Part shown: one piece after another, positions 7,956 to 16,780 of the stretch | Position numbering within the stretch: the first letter of the stretch is position 1 | Layout of the letters: each line of letters begins with the position of its first letter | Source: Bacteroidota bacterium | Lineage (GTDB): Bacteria > Bacteroidota > Bacteroidia > Chitinophagales > Chitinophagaceae | NCBI GenBank assembly: GCA_023437225.1 | Contig: JAEZGS010000016.1 | Coordinates: 124,001 to 188,000 of the forward strand | DNA length: 64,000 nt | Direction: 5' to 3' | Notes under the pieces: generated by a model | What the model saw: the letters and a program-made list of their open reading frames with translations, nothing else | Database searches by the model: none | What the model was told of the DNA's origin: nothing | Made by a program: the position numbers and the translations under genes

Positions 7956-10421
7956 TTACTGGCGATCTTCTTTCTTTCCAAAGATCTTTCTGAAAAAGCC
8001 TTTCTTCTTTTTCGTATCCTCATTGTTGACGTTAGGAGGATCGTTCTTTTTGTCGTCTTTCTTGGTTGGTTTTTTTCCATTTGCTTCATCAAGAACTTTT
8101 TGCTCCTCTAATGAAAGTTTTGATTCAACAGGAACGTTGTTCGTATCGGGAGTTCCAAGATAATCATCCGCTTCACCATTGCCTACATTTGCGCCTTCAG
8201 CGCCAGGAGGCGGAGCCTGATCAACGATGTCAATGTAATCGTACAATGATTCGTTTCGAAGGCTTTCCGGAGCTACAAATTTCATCTGCTTATCCAATCC
8301 GAGTGTCTTATCTGCAAAAGCCTTGTTATAGAAGTATTCCCATATAGGCATCGCTGCACGACCACCATATCCAAGTCCGCCTTCAAGGCGAACAAACCTG
8401 TCATCGCACCCTATCCATACACCTGCAGAAAGTTGTGGAGTGAAACCAATAAACCAGGCATCAGAATTTTCGTTTGTTGTTCCCGTTTTTCCCGCCATTT
8501 CAGCAATTCCCAGGCGAGAGCGCAAACCAGCTGCAGTACCGATGTCTACCGGTCCCTGAAGCATTCTTGTCATCGTATAGGCAGTAGCCTGGCTGATCAC
8601 TTCTTTTCTTTCAGTATCAAAGCGCGCAAGGACATTACCATTTTTATCTTCAATGCGTGTGATATAAACAGGCTTTGTACTAAAGCCGCCTGTAGGAAAC
8701 ATCGTATAACCCCACATCATTTCAAACAACGAAAGATCGCAGGAACCAAGGCTTATGGATGGATAAGGTTCCACCTTGGTTGGGATATTGATCTGTTTTA
8801 AGAAATCAGCAAATCGTTGTGGAGTGGTTTGCTTGATTAAGTATGCAGCTACTTCATTGATAGACCATGTGAGACCTGAGGACAAACTGCGCGTTCCGGT
8901 TCTACCTGTATTCTTGGCAGGCACCCATCCGGAGCCGGGAAAATATTGCGCCGTTGCTTCACACTGTGTTTCAGGAGTAAACCCGAATTCTTCTACTGCA
9001 AGGGCATAAAGAAAGGGTTTGATCGAAGAACCAACCTGTCTTTTTGTTCTGAGATTTACGTGATCGTATTTGTAATTTTTGAAATCAATTCCACCAACCC
9101 ATGCCTTAACGTGACCCGAGTTTGGATCCATCACCATGAACGCAGTCTGAAGCATTTCACGATGATACCTGATGGAATCCATTGGCGTCATCGTTGTATC
9201 TTTCTCTCTCTTGGAATTCCATGCAAACACTTTCATTTGTGTCTTCGTACGGAAACTTTTACGGATCTCATCTTCGCTGAGGCCTTCTGCTTTCAACGCT
9301 CGCCAACGATCGGAATTTTTCATGGCAGTCTCTAAAACATTTTCCCGTCCCTTCCATACAGCATCAGTCTTTACACTTTTTTGCGCGCTTAGCACTCGTT
9401 GCAGTACCGGCATATGTCGTGCAACAGCTTCCTCGGCATACAACTGCATGCGCGGGTTTATAGTGGTATAGATCTTTAATCCATCAGCATAAAGATCATA
9501 CTTCTCACCATCCTGTTTTTCGTTTTCCTTGCACCATTTTTTCAACTCCTCGCGAATCACATCCAGGAAGTATGGGGCTATACCGTTATTCTCATCGATT
9601 TTTTTATAGTTCAGCCGAATGGGATTCTTCTTGATGTTCACAGCGCTGGATTCATCGAGATAATCGTTTCGCACCATCTGATCGATGACAGTATTGCGGC
9701 GATCCATAGAAGCTTTCGGATTTGTGCGCGGATTATAAGTTCCCGTTGCTTTAAGCATTCCTATCAGTACCGCCGCTTCTTCAACATTAAGCCTGTCCGG
9801 CTCCTTTGAAAAAAATGTTCGTGAAGCATTGCGAATTCCATAAACATTATCACTAAATGCAACGGTGTTGAGATACAAAGCAAGAATCTCCTGCTTGGTA
9901 AAATTTCTTTCCAGTTTCACGGCAATGATCCATTCTTTCAGCTTTTGCAGGATGCGACTTACCGGGTTGGAAGCGCGTTCGTCAAACATGTTCAGGGCAA
10001 GCTGTTGAGTGATCGTACTTCCTCCACCTTCCCGACCGAGCAATACAACTGCACGGGCAACCGCCTTGCCATCTATCCCCGAGTGATCATAAAAGCGTTC
10101 ATCTTCGGTGGCAACAAGTGCATTTACTACATGTTGCGATATGTCTTTATACAATACATTGCTTCGATTTCCTTTTTCACGAAAGTATTTCCCCATGGGC
10201 GTTCCATCATCTCCATATACTTCAGACGCGAGGGTCACAGATGGATTTTCAAGCTGCGCAAGAGACGGCATTTTACCAAAGATTCCGAAATTGATAAGGA
10301 GTATCAGCACTAAAAATGCAGCGGCTCCCCACAAAAAGATCTTCCAATAGATCCTGACTGATTTGGACATGTGTGTTTTGAATTGAATGTTGTGTCTGAC
10401 CAAGGGCTCAAATTTCCTCAT
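7956..10421 (-). CDS. Bifunctional penicillin-binding protein 1A (GT51 transglycosylase and transpeptidase)
   Basis: Polymerises lipid II glycan and cross-links peptidoglycan. It has one N-terminal transmembrane helix, a GT51 domain (EDERFYDHSGIDG with the catalytic Glu, then GGSTITQQLALN), and a transpeptidase domain with SSIK (SxxK nucleophile), SINEV (SxN) and KTGTTNENSDAWF (KTG). A low-complexity Lys/Asp/Asn-rich tail ends in a basic cluster, KKKGFFRKIFGKK. The ATG at 10370 (MSKSVRIYWK) is the more likely start because it sits just before the membrane helix. The gene begins about 22 bases after the PorW-like gene. Confidence 0.93.
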   Translation of the reverse strand: MRKFEPLVRHNIQFKTHMSKSVRIYWKIFLWGAAAFLVLILLINFGIFGKMPSLAQLENPSVTLASEVYGDDGTPMGKYFREKGNRSNVLYKDISQHVVNALVATEDERFYDHSGIDGKAVARAVVLLGREGGGSTITQQLALNMFDERASNPVSRILQKLKEWIIAVKLERNFTKQEILALYLNTVAFSDNVYGIRNASRTFFSKEPDRLNVEEAAVLIGMLKATGTYNPRTNPKASMDRRNTVIDQMVRNDYLDESSAVNIKKNPIRLNYKKIDENNGIAPYFLDVIREELKKWCKENEKQDGEKYDLYADGLKIYTTINPRMQLYAEEAVARHMPVLQRVLSAQKSVKTDAVWKGRENVLETAMKNSDRWRALKAEGLSEDEIRKSFRTKTQMKVFAWNSKREKDTTMTPMDSIRYHREMLQTAFMVMDPNSGHVKAWVGGIDFKNYKYDHVNLRTKRQVGSSIKPFLYALAVEEFGFTPETQCEATAQYFPGSGWVPAKNTGRTGTRSLSSGLTWSINEVAAYLIKQTTPQRFADFLKQINIPTKVEPYPSISLGSCDLSLFEMMWGYTMFPTGGFSTKPVYITRIEDKNGNVLARFDTERKEVISQATAYTMTRMLQGPVDIGTAAGLRSRLGIAEMAGKTGTTNENSDAWFIGFTPQLSAGVWIGCDDRFVRLEGGLGYGGRAAMPIWEYFYNKAFADKTLGLDKQMKFVAPESLRNESLYDYIDIVDQAPPPGAEGANVGNGEADDYLGTPDTNNVPVESKLSLEEQKVLDEANGKKPTKKDDKKNDPPNVNNEDTKKKKGFFRKIFGKKEDRQ

Positions 10422-10443
10422 TTTCCCTCAACCAGAATCCAAT

Positions 10444-13400
10444 TTATTCCTTAAAAAATTGGGCCTCAAACTGTCTGTACTCAGCAAGAGTTTTCGCCTG
10501 CATAAGCAGTTCATAGTTGCTGCTGCTTATAGTGATAAAGTAGTACTTGGCGACAGGCAGCCACGGAATGATCTGAGTGCGCGCTACCTTTTTTACTTCA
10601 GCGGCGTATTGTTGCGCTTCGGCAGCCCCCGGGAATCCGCTTATAACAAGCATATTTGTGTTCGTAATGAAAAGTTGGTTTGCGGTTGTGAGACCAGGGT
10701 ATCGCGGTTGGTTGTAACGGTTAAAAGCATTCCGGGATTCTGTGATATATACGGGATCTACTTTATCTGTCACCATGATCACATAATGAGGCAATGTCGG
10801 ATTGTGACTGTATGTCCTGGGTATCTCAACCGTTTTATTGCCCATAGCAGTATCGAGTCGAACGGTTATCGGGTTCTGCTGCTGTTGAGGTTGTGTCTTA
10901 ACAGGCGCGGCACTTGCAACTGTATCGCGTTTGCTAACAGGAGGCTGTTGAACACCCGGTTGAATTTTTGAAGAGTCATATCTCAACACGGGCGGCTGCG
11001 GCTGCTGCGGTGTTTTTTGAGCTACCACAGGGGGATTGGCCGGGGTTGTGGCTTCCGGTACACGTACAGGTTGCTGGGTATTTACCGGGGCAGGGTTGTT
11101 CAAGGGAACAGGCGGCGAGGTTTGCACCGTTACAGGCTGCCTCTGGCTGGTATCTCCGAGTGGATCTTGAGGTTGTGGCTTTTCGATGACCTGTTGCGTG
11201 ATGAGCTGCAGCGTATCTTCCGCAGGGCGTTGTATCTGAAGCTTCGTTAGGTACTCCTCGATCTCCCTTCTCCTGTTTAGTACATCCAATAAGTTTTGAG
11301 CTTTTGGCATCATGGGAGATTCAGGGAATAATTCGATCATCGATGCCAGCAGGTTCTTTGCTTCCTGGTCCTGCCGTTGGCGGATGTGATAAATCGATTG
11401 TATGTATAGCAATTGAGGAGTCCAGTAATTCTGGCCATATATTTCATCGGCCAGTTTCTTTTGCCGAAGCGCTTCTTCAAAATTTCCTTCAATAAACAGA
11501 TTATAAATCTGCTCATATTTCCGCGTCATTTCTTTTTTATCATCGATGGCGTTCTTGCCAAGAACGGAGACCGTCATTTGACGTTCCATTGGATTGCCGG
11601 CAAACCTGTTCTGCATGATCTCTAACAATTGCTTTGCCCGGGAAGCATGCCCTAATTTATGATGACTCACATATAAGAAATATAACACCTCGGGCAGTCG
11701 CTCGCTCTGCGGGTAAACATCCGGGAAACTGTCTAGTGTTTGAATGACCTGCTCGAAATCTTCAAGCCCATTGAAAAGCGCCTTGCCGATATCAGCCTTA
11801 GCGTTTTCTATCGAATCATTTATAACCGCCATCTGCTCAGGGGTAGTCGGAAGCTGTGCAAGCAAAGATTCATAGTTTATCGGACCAACAGGAAGACCCG
11901 AAACAGTCTGAACATCGCCTTGTGTCTGCTGTAGGTCGGGAGCCGCCTGATTAACGACGGACATCCGTCGCCAGTTGTCAACATTTGGCCTGGTTCCCCA
12001 CTTGGCAACAAATGCTGAAAACCCCTTTGACTTCAGTTCAGGGTTGTGGAAATACCATTCGCCTTTTGCATTATTATTAAAAAGATCCACCGGTGCGGTA
12101 TTTTGTTCCTGGCGGATCGCGGGATTTCTTTTTGCTGAAGCCACTTCTTCCTCCTGCAGTCCCTGTGCTTTACGAAGCTGACGCAGGTGTTTCCTGAGTA
12201 TCACTTCGCGCTCAGCTTCAGGCATAGCAGCTAGGTGCACAAGACTGTCCTGCCGCCGGATCACATAGGTGTTCACCGCTATGGTTGTTAACGTTGCAAG
12301 ACGGCTTTGAAAAGCAACGGGGTCCGCAATTGCCGGATCATCCGTGCTTACAGAATCGTAAAATGATTTCGCATCGAGGTATTTTTTCTGATAAAAGGAA
12401 AGGTCTCCAAGTTGCAGATATGCCCTGCTTCGGAGATTATTGGATGCCTCACCATTCGAAGCAGCGGCTGCTTTCATCAGGAAAAAACGTGCACCGTCCA
12501 GGTTATTTCTTTCCAACTCCATTTGCGCGGCAGTGATGTAGATAATGTCCCGGTATCGCGAGTATCTGTCGCGCCTACCCATTTTTGCCAGCTCTTCAAT
12601 ATTTCGCTGTATGGCGGCTTCATCCTGTTTATTCTGTCGGATGGAATTCAAGCGTGCATAAACTTCAAGAACAGGGTCAAGGCTATGGCCGATTGCCCGG
12701 TTGAAAAATTCGCCCGCAAGTCCCGGTTTTCCCGAAAGCTCATACATCTGTCCAATCAGGTATTCCCATCTGGACAACTCATACCGGTCGCCCGCGTTAT
12801 CGAGAGCAAGAGTAAGATAATGGGCTGCACTATCGTAGTTCTGACGCTTGTAATAATAATATGCCTCTACTTCGTGAAGGTCGGTATGCAATCGCGAAGG
12901 AAATTCCGGGTCTTTTCGAAGTGTTTGGATAAGTACGGCAGCATCTATCAGCTCGTCTTTTTCCAAAAATGTTTTTATCTGCCAGATGAAGGATTCATTT
13001 CGACTTGGAGGCGAACTAACCGCTTTTTTAAGGACCGAATTATTTTCTTTAGTGGAGATGGAGAACGCTGATCCTCCTTCGGTAGCGTTGCTTCCTATGG
13101 GACGGTCATAACCATCTTTTTCTTTAGGAGCATACGTGTAGTTGATGTATTGAAAGGTCAGGTAAGCGGAATCCAGTTCATTGCGAAAAAAGTATGCTTT
13201 GCCAAGAAGCATATAGAGGTTATCTATCCAGGCATTGCGGAGGTCATGGATCAATATACCAGCGTTTGCCTTATAGATCACTGAGTCGAGCTCCATGCTA
13301 TCCCGCTGCGTTATCTCAAGTGAATAGTTATAGAATGGAAGTAGCTGGGAAAAATCATCTTCATGAAAGGCTTTGGCGCGCTCCAGCACCTGGTTCAGGC

Positions 13401-13626
13401 GGTTGTCAGCATTGAAGTGCCAGTTGTAGTGGGTTACCGTATTTTGATAAACTCTGCGAGGGAAGTTGAATTTTTTCTCAGCGGTTCTTTCAGATCCGAG
13501 CTGGCGATCTTCATATTTCTTTGGCTTCTTCAAGTCAAATGACAAGGTCGGCTGCGCGGATGCATCCGGCAGCAACAACAAGAAAAATATAAGACCCGGT
13601 AATAGCCGGGAAAGAACCTTTCGCAT
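10444..13626 (-). CDS. Large TPR protein, probable type IX secretion protein PorW/SprE
   Basis: 1060 residues. A signal peptide ends near DASAQP and no lipobox is visible. The N-terminal region (KYEDRQLGSERTAEKKFNFP and NTVTHYNWHFNADNRLN) resembles my recollection of the PorW/SprE family, which is needed for type IX secretion and gliding in Bacteroidota. Several TPR-like helical repeats follow (about 130-480 and 630-790), then a Pro/Gln-rich linker (about 800-930) and a conserved C-terminal domain ending EYRQFEAQFFKE. Known SprE is a lipoprotein, so the missing lipobox is a caveat. A generic TPR protein is the alternative. PBP1A follows, probably in the same transcript. Confidence 0.6.
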   Translation of the reverse strand: MRKVLSRLLPGLIFFLLLLPDASAQPTLSFDLKKPKKYEDRQLGSERTAEKKFNFPRRVYQNTVTHYNWHFNADNRLNQVLERAKAFHEDDFSQLLPFYNYSLEITQRDSMELDSVIYKANAGILIHDLRNAWIDNLYMLLGKAYFFRNELDSAYLTFQYINYTYAPKEKDGYDRPIGSNATEGGSAFSISTKENNSVLKKAVSSPPSRNESFIWQIKTFLEKDELIDAAVLIQTLRKDPEFPSRLHTDLHEVEAYYYYKRQNYDSAAHYLTLALDNAGDRYELSRWEYLIGQMYELSGKPGLAGEFFNRAIGHSLDPVLEVYARLNSIRQNKQDEAAIQRNIEELAKMGRRDRYSRYRDIIYITAAQMELERNNLDGARFFLMKAAAASNGEASNNLRSRAYLQLGDLSFYQKKYLDAKSFYDSVSTDDPAIADPVAFQSRLATLTTIAVNTYVIRRQDSLVHLAAMPEAEREVILRKHLRQLRKAQGLQEEEVASAKRNPAIRQEQNTAPVDLFNNNAKGEWYFHNPELKSKGFSAFVAKWGTRPNVDNWRRMSVVNQAAPDLQQTQGDVQTVSGLPVGPINYESLLAQLPTTPEQMAVINDSIENAKADIGKALFNGLEDFEQVIQTLDSFPDVYPQSERLPEVLYFLYVSHHKLGHASRAKQLLEIMQNRFAGNPMERQMTVSVLGKNAIDDKKEMTRKYEQIYNLFIEGNFEEALRQKKLADEIYGQNYWTPQLLYIQSIYHIRQRQDQEAKNLLASMIELFPESPMMPKAQNLLDVLNRRREIEEYLTKLQIQRPAEDTLQLITQQVIEKPQPQDPLGDTSQRQPVTVQTSPPVPLNNPAPVNTQQPVRVPEATTPANPPVVAQKTPQQPQPPVLRYDSSKIQPGVQQPPVSKRDTVASAAPVKTQPQQQQNPITVRLDTAMGNKTVEIPRTYSHNPTLPHYVIMVTDKVDPVYITESRNAFNRYNQPRYPGLTTANQLFITNTNMLVISGFPGAAEAQQYAAEVKKVARTQIIPWLPVAKYYFITISSSNYELLMQAKTLAEYRQFEAQFFKE

Positions 13627-13756
13627 TTTAGGCGCCTAAGTAAAGATTAATAACTCATTTGCTGTAAATATATTTTGGAGGTGGGATGTATTTTTTCAGG
13701 ATAACGAAATCGCATATAGATGCTGAATCCCTACCTTTAAAGCGAAGAACCCTACT

Positions 13757-14152
13757 ATGGCGAAATTTGATGCCAATTCGACGTTCAGGCGTTTGCGGAA
13801 CAGATACAGGCTGGTAATCATGAACGATGATACTTACGAGGAGGTTGTTACGTTTAAGCTTTCGAGGTTGAGCGTTTACGTCACCCTAAGTACCATCTTT
13901 GTTTTGGTAACAGGATTGACCGTCGCGCTTATTGTATTCACACCGTTGAAATTATATATCCCGGGTTACGGTGATGTAAATGCAACGCGTGAACTAAGGG
14001 AGCTAAAGATGAAAACCGATTCATTGGAGCGTTCGATGAAGTATAAAGATCAGTACCTGGTAAACCTTCAAAATGTTCTTCAGGGTAATGTGCCGCTTAA
14101 TATCGACACAACTACCCTGGAAATCCAGGAGGTTGAAAGCATAAAAGATTAA
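13757..14152 (+). CDS. Membrane-anchored coiled-coil protein resembling an M23-peptidase N-terminus without the peptidase
   Basis: 131 residues. RNRYRLVIMNDDTYEEVVTF, then one transmembrane helix (about 36-60), the segment FTPLKLYIPGY, and a short coiled coil. From memory this N-terminus is typical of Bacteroidota M23 metallopeptidases of about 290-320 residues, but here the protein ends before any HxH or HxxxD peptidase motif. The stop is clean and the bactofilin starts 10 bases later, so there is no room for a frameshifted peptidase domain. It may act as an anchor for the bactofilin or as a non-enzymatic wall-associated partner. Confidence 0.7.
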   Translation: MAKFDANSTFRRLRNRYRLVIMNDDTYEEVVTFKLSRLSVYVTLSTIFVLVTGLTVALIVFTPLKLYIPGYGDVNATRELRELKMKTDSLERSMKYKDQYLVNLQNVLQGNVPLNIDTTTLEIQEVESIKD

Positions 14153-14162
14153 ACCGATATCT

Positions 14163-14579
14163 ATGTTTACACCAAAATCCAGGCAGACAGAATCTGCCTC
14201 ATTCCAGGCCTCGCCCGGAGCTACCATCATTTCGTCTGGTACCACTCTCGATGGTGACCTTACAAGCACAGGAGATGTGCGCATCGACGGAATCGTCAAC
14301 GGTAATATCAACTGCACAGCAAAACTCATTATTGGTTCACAGGGAGCTGTGAATGGAGATCTTATCAGTAACCATGCAGACATAATGGGCCGGGTGACAG
14401 GGAATATCAATGTTCGTGAGATGCTGCAACTGAAAAGCGGTTCTCATGTTACAGGAAATATTCAGGCATCGCGACTTCAAATCGAAGCCAATGCAAACTT
14501 TAACGGGCAGTGTCAAATGGAGCAGGAAATTACAGCCGATGAAGCCGGGAAATCAAAAAGCGCTGTGAGGGTAGCTTAG
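14163..14579 (+). CDS. Bactofilin (polymer-forming cytoskeletal protein)
   Basis: 138 residues. The core from SPGATIISSGTTLDGDLTSTG to ANFNGQC has the repeated hydrophobic/Gly pattern (GDVRIDGIVNGNI, GAVNGDLISN, GRVTGNINV) of the bactofilin right-handed beta-helix (DUF583). It has short disordered ends. Bactofilins self-assemble into nucleotide-free filaments at the inner membrane and often recruit peptidoglycan enzymes. Translation is probably coupled to the preceding membrane coiled-coil gene (10-base gap). Confidence 0.9.
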   Translation: MFTPKSRQTESASFQASPGATIISSGTTLDGDLTSTGDVRIDGIVNGNINCTAKLIIGSQGAVNGDLISNHADIMGRVTGNINVREMLQLKSGSHVTGNIQASRLQIEANANFNGQCQMEQEITADEAGKSKSAVRVA

Positions 14580-14628
14580 GTATTGATCGAGCGGTTACCT
14601 TTGCAGGCCACGACTTGTGGTTATTCTT

Positions 14629-15036
14629 ATGATTTCAAATAAAGTATTTTTTCGATCGCTGCTTCCTGTACTGGCAATTTTTGTAACAACTTCTGCCTTT
14701 TTTATTGTTGGGAGGAACTTGCTGGAGAAGTGGTCGATCGATCAGGACGTGGTGCTGGTAGGTAACCTCATTTTATTTTTAGCAACTCTTATTTCATTTG
14801 TGCTATACTGGCGTTCGTTGCAGAATGACCGGGTACAGGTTTTTCTACGTATGATCTACGGTAGCATGTTCATCAAGATGATGATATGCCTGTTCTCGGC
14901 GCTGTTGTATATAATGGCTGCTGGTAAAGGAGTGGACAAGGCCGGCATATTTATGTGTATGTTCTTGTACTTCCTTTACACATTTGTAGAAATGGGAATT
15001 TTGATGAAGATCAGCAAGCAGAAGAAAAATGGCTAA
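14629..15036 (+). CDS. Four-helix membrane protein, AtpI-like
   Basis: About 135 residues from the ATG at 14629; a GTG 12 bases upstream is possible but less likely. Four predicted transmembrane helices, including LVGNLILFLATLISFVLYW and AGIFMCMFLYFLYTFVEMGILM. The layout resembles the small membrane proteins found near bactofilin and ATP synthase genes in Bacteroidota (AtpI-like). No atp genes lie nearby here, so the role is uncertain. Its last 8 bases overlap the SprT-like gene, which suggests coupled translation. Confidence 0.65.
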   Translation: MISNKVFFRSLLPVLAIFVTTSAFFIVGRNLLEKWSIDQDVVLVGNLILFLATLISFVLYWRSLQNDRVQVFLRMIYGSMFIKMMICLFSALLYIMAAGKGVDKAGIFMCMFLYFLYTFVEMGILMKISKQKKNG

Positions 15037-15646
15037 GCAGGAAGCACCGATTGATTATTTAAAACGATTCATACCTGAGGCATCAGCTCCACTGATGCTT
15101 CAATATTTACATACACACAAGGTGCATCTTACCATAACAAAGGAAAGGAAATCTATCCTGGGGGATTATCGCCACGCCACGAATTATACAAATCATCGCA
15201 TCAGCATCAATGGTAATCTTAACCCATATTCATTTCTGATCACATTAATACATGAGATGGCGCATCTTGTTACTTTCGTGAATTACGGTAATAAAGTTGC
15301 TGCGCATGGAAAGGAGTGGAAGGATACTTACGCAACATTGCTACGCGATTTCCTGGTGACGGAAATATTTCCGCAAGACATACTGACCACGCTAAAGCGA
15401 TCACTTCCCAACCTACCTGCAAGTAGTTGCGCAGACGACGATCTAATGCGCGTACTCAAACGATATGATAAAGGCAACGGCCTCGTCATGGTTGAACAAA
15501 TTACAGAAGGCGCACTGTTTGAGCTCGATTCAGGAATGCTTTTCAAGAAAGGAAAGAAGCTACGCAAGCGCTACCAGTGTATGGAGGTAAAGACAGGAAA
15601 AATGTATTTGTTCAGCCCTATTTATGAAGTTAAGGCTGTAGGGTAA
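15029..15646 (+). CDS. SprT-like zinc-metalloprotease domain protein
   Basis: 205 residues. HEMAHLVTFVNYGNKVAAHGKEW contains the HExxH zinc motif and the downstream HG that together define SprT-like domains. Eukaryotic SPRTN degrades DNA-protein cross-links, while bacterial members are poorly characterised. The C-terminal part lacks the four-cysteine zinc ribbon of E. coli SprT. It overlaps the upstream membrane protein gene by 8 bases and the convergent GNAT gene by 17 bases. Confidence 0.85.
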   Translation: MAKQEAPIDYLKRFIPEASAPLMLQYLHTHKVHLTITKERKSILGDYRHATNYTNHRISINGNLNPYSFLITLIHEMAHLVTFVNYGNKVAAHGKEWKDTYATLLRDFLVTEIFPQDILTTLKRSLPNLPASSCADDDLMRVLKRYDKGNGLVMVEQITEGALFELDSGMLFKKGKKLRKRYQCMEVKTGKMYLFSPIYEVKAVG

Positions 15647-16118
15647 GCAACATCCAAAGGCTGCATCCGAAATGCCCACTGTTACCAAGCGGCTTATCTA
15701 TATACTTAAAACCAAACTTTTCATAAACACTCAATGCCTTTTTGAGCTCTGGCATTGATTCGAGGTATACCTGTTTGAAACCGGCTTCGCGGGCAAACTC
15801 AATACTTTTACTGATCAATCTTCCTCCAAGCCCCTGATTTCTTGCCTGAGGTACCAGGTACATTTTTACCAGTTCGCAAGTGCCATCCGGTAATCCTTCG
15901 GTGGGATAGATACCCGCTCCGCCTAATATTCCACTCTCATTCTCTGCGATGAAGTAAGCGCTGCGTGCAGTACTAAAGAAATCGCTAAGGTGATCCGTTG
16001 TTGAATCAAAATAAACGGTACCAGGGTGATTGGCTCCGAACTCTTCTAAAGTGTTGCGGATGATTGTGGCAATGAATGGATCATCGCTTTGGCGGATAGT
16101 TCGTATGTTGATGTTCAT
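15630..16118 (-). CDS. GNAT-family N-acetyltransferase
   Basis: 162 residues. The acetyl-CoA loop LVPQARNQGLGGRLISKSIEFAREAG (R/QxxGxG/A type) is clear, followed by KQVYLESMPELKKALSVYEKFGF, a common GNAT C-terminal half. The substrate cannot be inferred. Its 3' end overlaps the convergent SprT-like gene. The upstream gap to the sucC end is 716 bases. Confidence 0.85.
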   Translation of the reverse strand: MNINIRTIRQSDDPFIATIIRNTLEEFGANHPGTVYFDSTTDHLSDFFSTARSAYFIAENESGILGGAGIYPTEGLPDGTCELVKMYLVPQARNQGLGGRLISKSIEFAREAGFKQVYLESMPELKKALSVYEKFGFKYIDKPLGNSGHFGCSLWMLLTLQP

Positions 16119-16239
16119 TGGTACAAAGATAAAAGTCTTATTGTTTCAACTTCAATAGTGGTGCGGCTTTCACGGTAAGTGTTTGTTTTTACCGGTGATT
16201 TAGTAATACCCCATTAAATATTTATTCGAACTCCAAATA

Positions 16240-16475
16240 GTTTGTGCGCTGATAATCACGAGCGAACTTTACATAGTGATCGAGCATAAGAAGTCAATGT
16301 TGATCATGGATAGTCCAAACCCTTTGAAAATTGTCCGAATCCATTTTGTCCCGTTTTTATCCTATCCATGAAAACGTAATCCAAGACCTGTTTAAAGCCT
16401 TGTCCTCAACTCTGAAGCACTGGAGGAAAAGAGACTCAGGAAACAACCCCCCGCCGTCCGGGGGGTTGTTTATTT
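16240..16475 (+). ncRNA. Candidate small RNA ending in a strong terminator
   Basis: A perfect terminator hairpin at 16441-16471 has its T-rich tail on the plus strand, yet no plus-strand gene lies between it and the SprT-like gene that ends 800 bases upstream. This implies a transcript starting in the gap. A TAGTTTG element near 16238-16244 is a weak promoter candidate. A 21-codon ATG frame at 16309-16374 lies inside, but I cannot tell whether it is translated. It does not look like tmRNA, 6S, RNase P or SRP RNA. The 5' end is a guess. Confidence 0.35.
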
Positions 16476-16480
16476 ATACG
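16441..16480 (+). terminator. Strong rho-independent terminator
   Basis: Perfect 12-bp arms AAACAACCCCCC / GGGGGGTTGTTT around a 7-base loop, then ATTTAT. The T-rich side is on the plus strand. Confidence 0.85.
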
Positions 16481-16740
16481 CGTTCTATCAAATGATGGGA
16501 TTATCCAAAGCTAAGAGTAAGCGATTAGCTGGTGCTAAAATAATTGTTTGTATTAGGAAGATAGTATGCAATCCATTCCGATGTATACTCATTAGAGATG
16601 ATATTCGCACCGGATTGTTTAGATGCAAATCCAGAATGATCCGTACTCTATAAATCCATCCTTTGAAAGATCAATGGATAGTACCCTTTGGCTGAAAGAA
16701 GAATTAATGGTTAAATAGATCAATTATTCCGTACCTATCC

Positions 16741-16779
16741 AAAAAAATAAACCCCTGCATCGCGGGGGTTTATTTTTTT
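16741..16779 (-). terminator. sucC rho-independent terminator
   Basis: 15-bp arms AAAAAAATAAACCCC / GGGGTTTATTTTTTT around a 9-base loop, about 55 bases after the sucC stop codon. The flanking A and T runs make it usable in either direction. Confidence 0.85.
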
Positions 16780-16780
16780 A

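Noticed and set aside
12412..13071. 219-residue plus-strand frame antisense to the PorW-like gene
   Set aside because: Composition is unlike a protein gene, no motif is visible, and the minus-strand frame is clearly a TPR protein. Other plus-strand frames between 10387 and 13415 are shadows too.
14021..14410. Frameshift that hides an M23 peptidase domain after the short membrane protein
   Set aside because: Only 10 bases separate the stop from the bactofilin start, and no HxxxD or HxH segment is found in other frames.
16309..16374. 21-codon ATG frame in the gap as a protein gene
   Set aside because: Too short, no ribosome binding site, no conservation data. Kept only as a possibility inside the candidate RNA.
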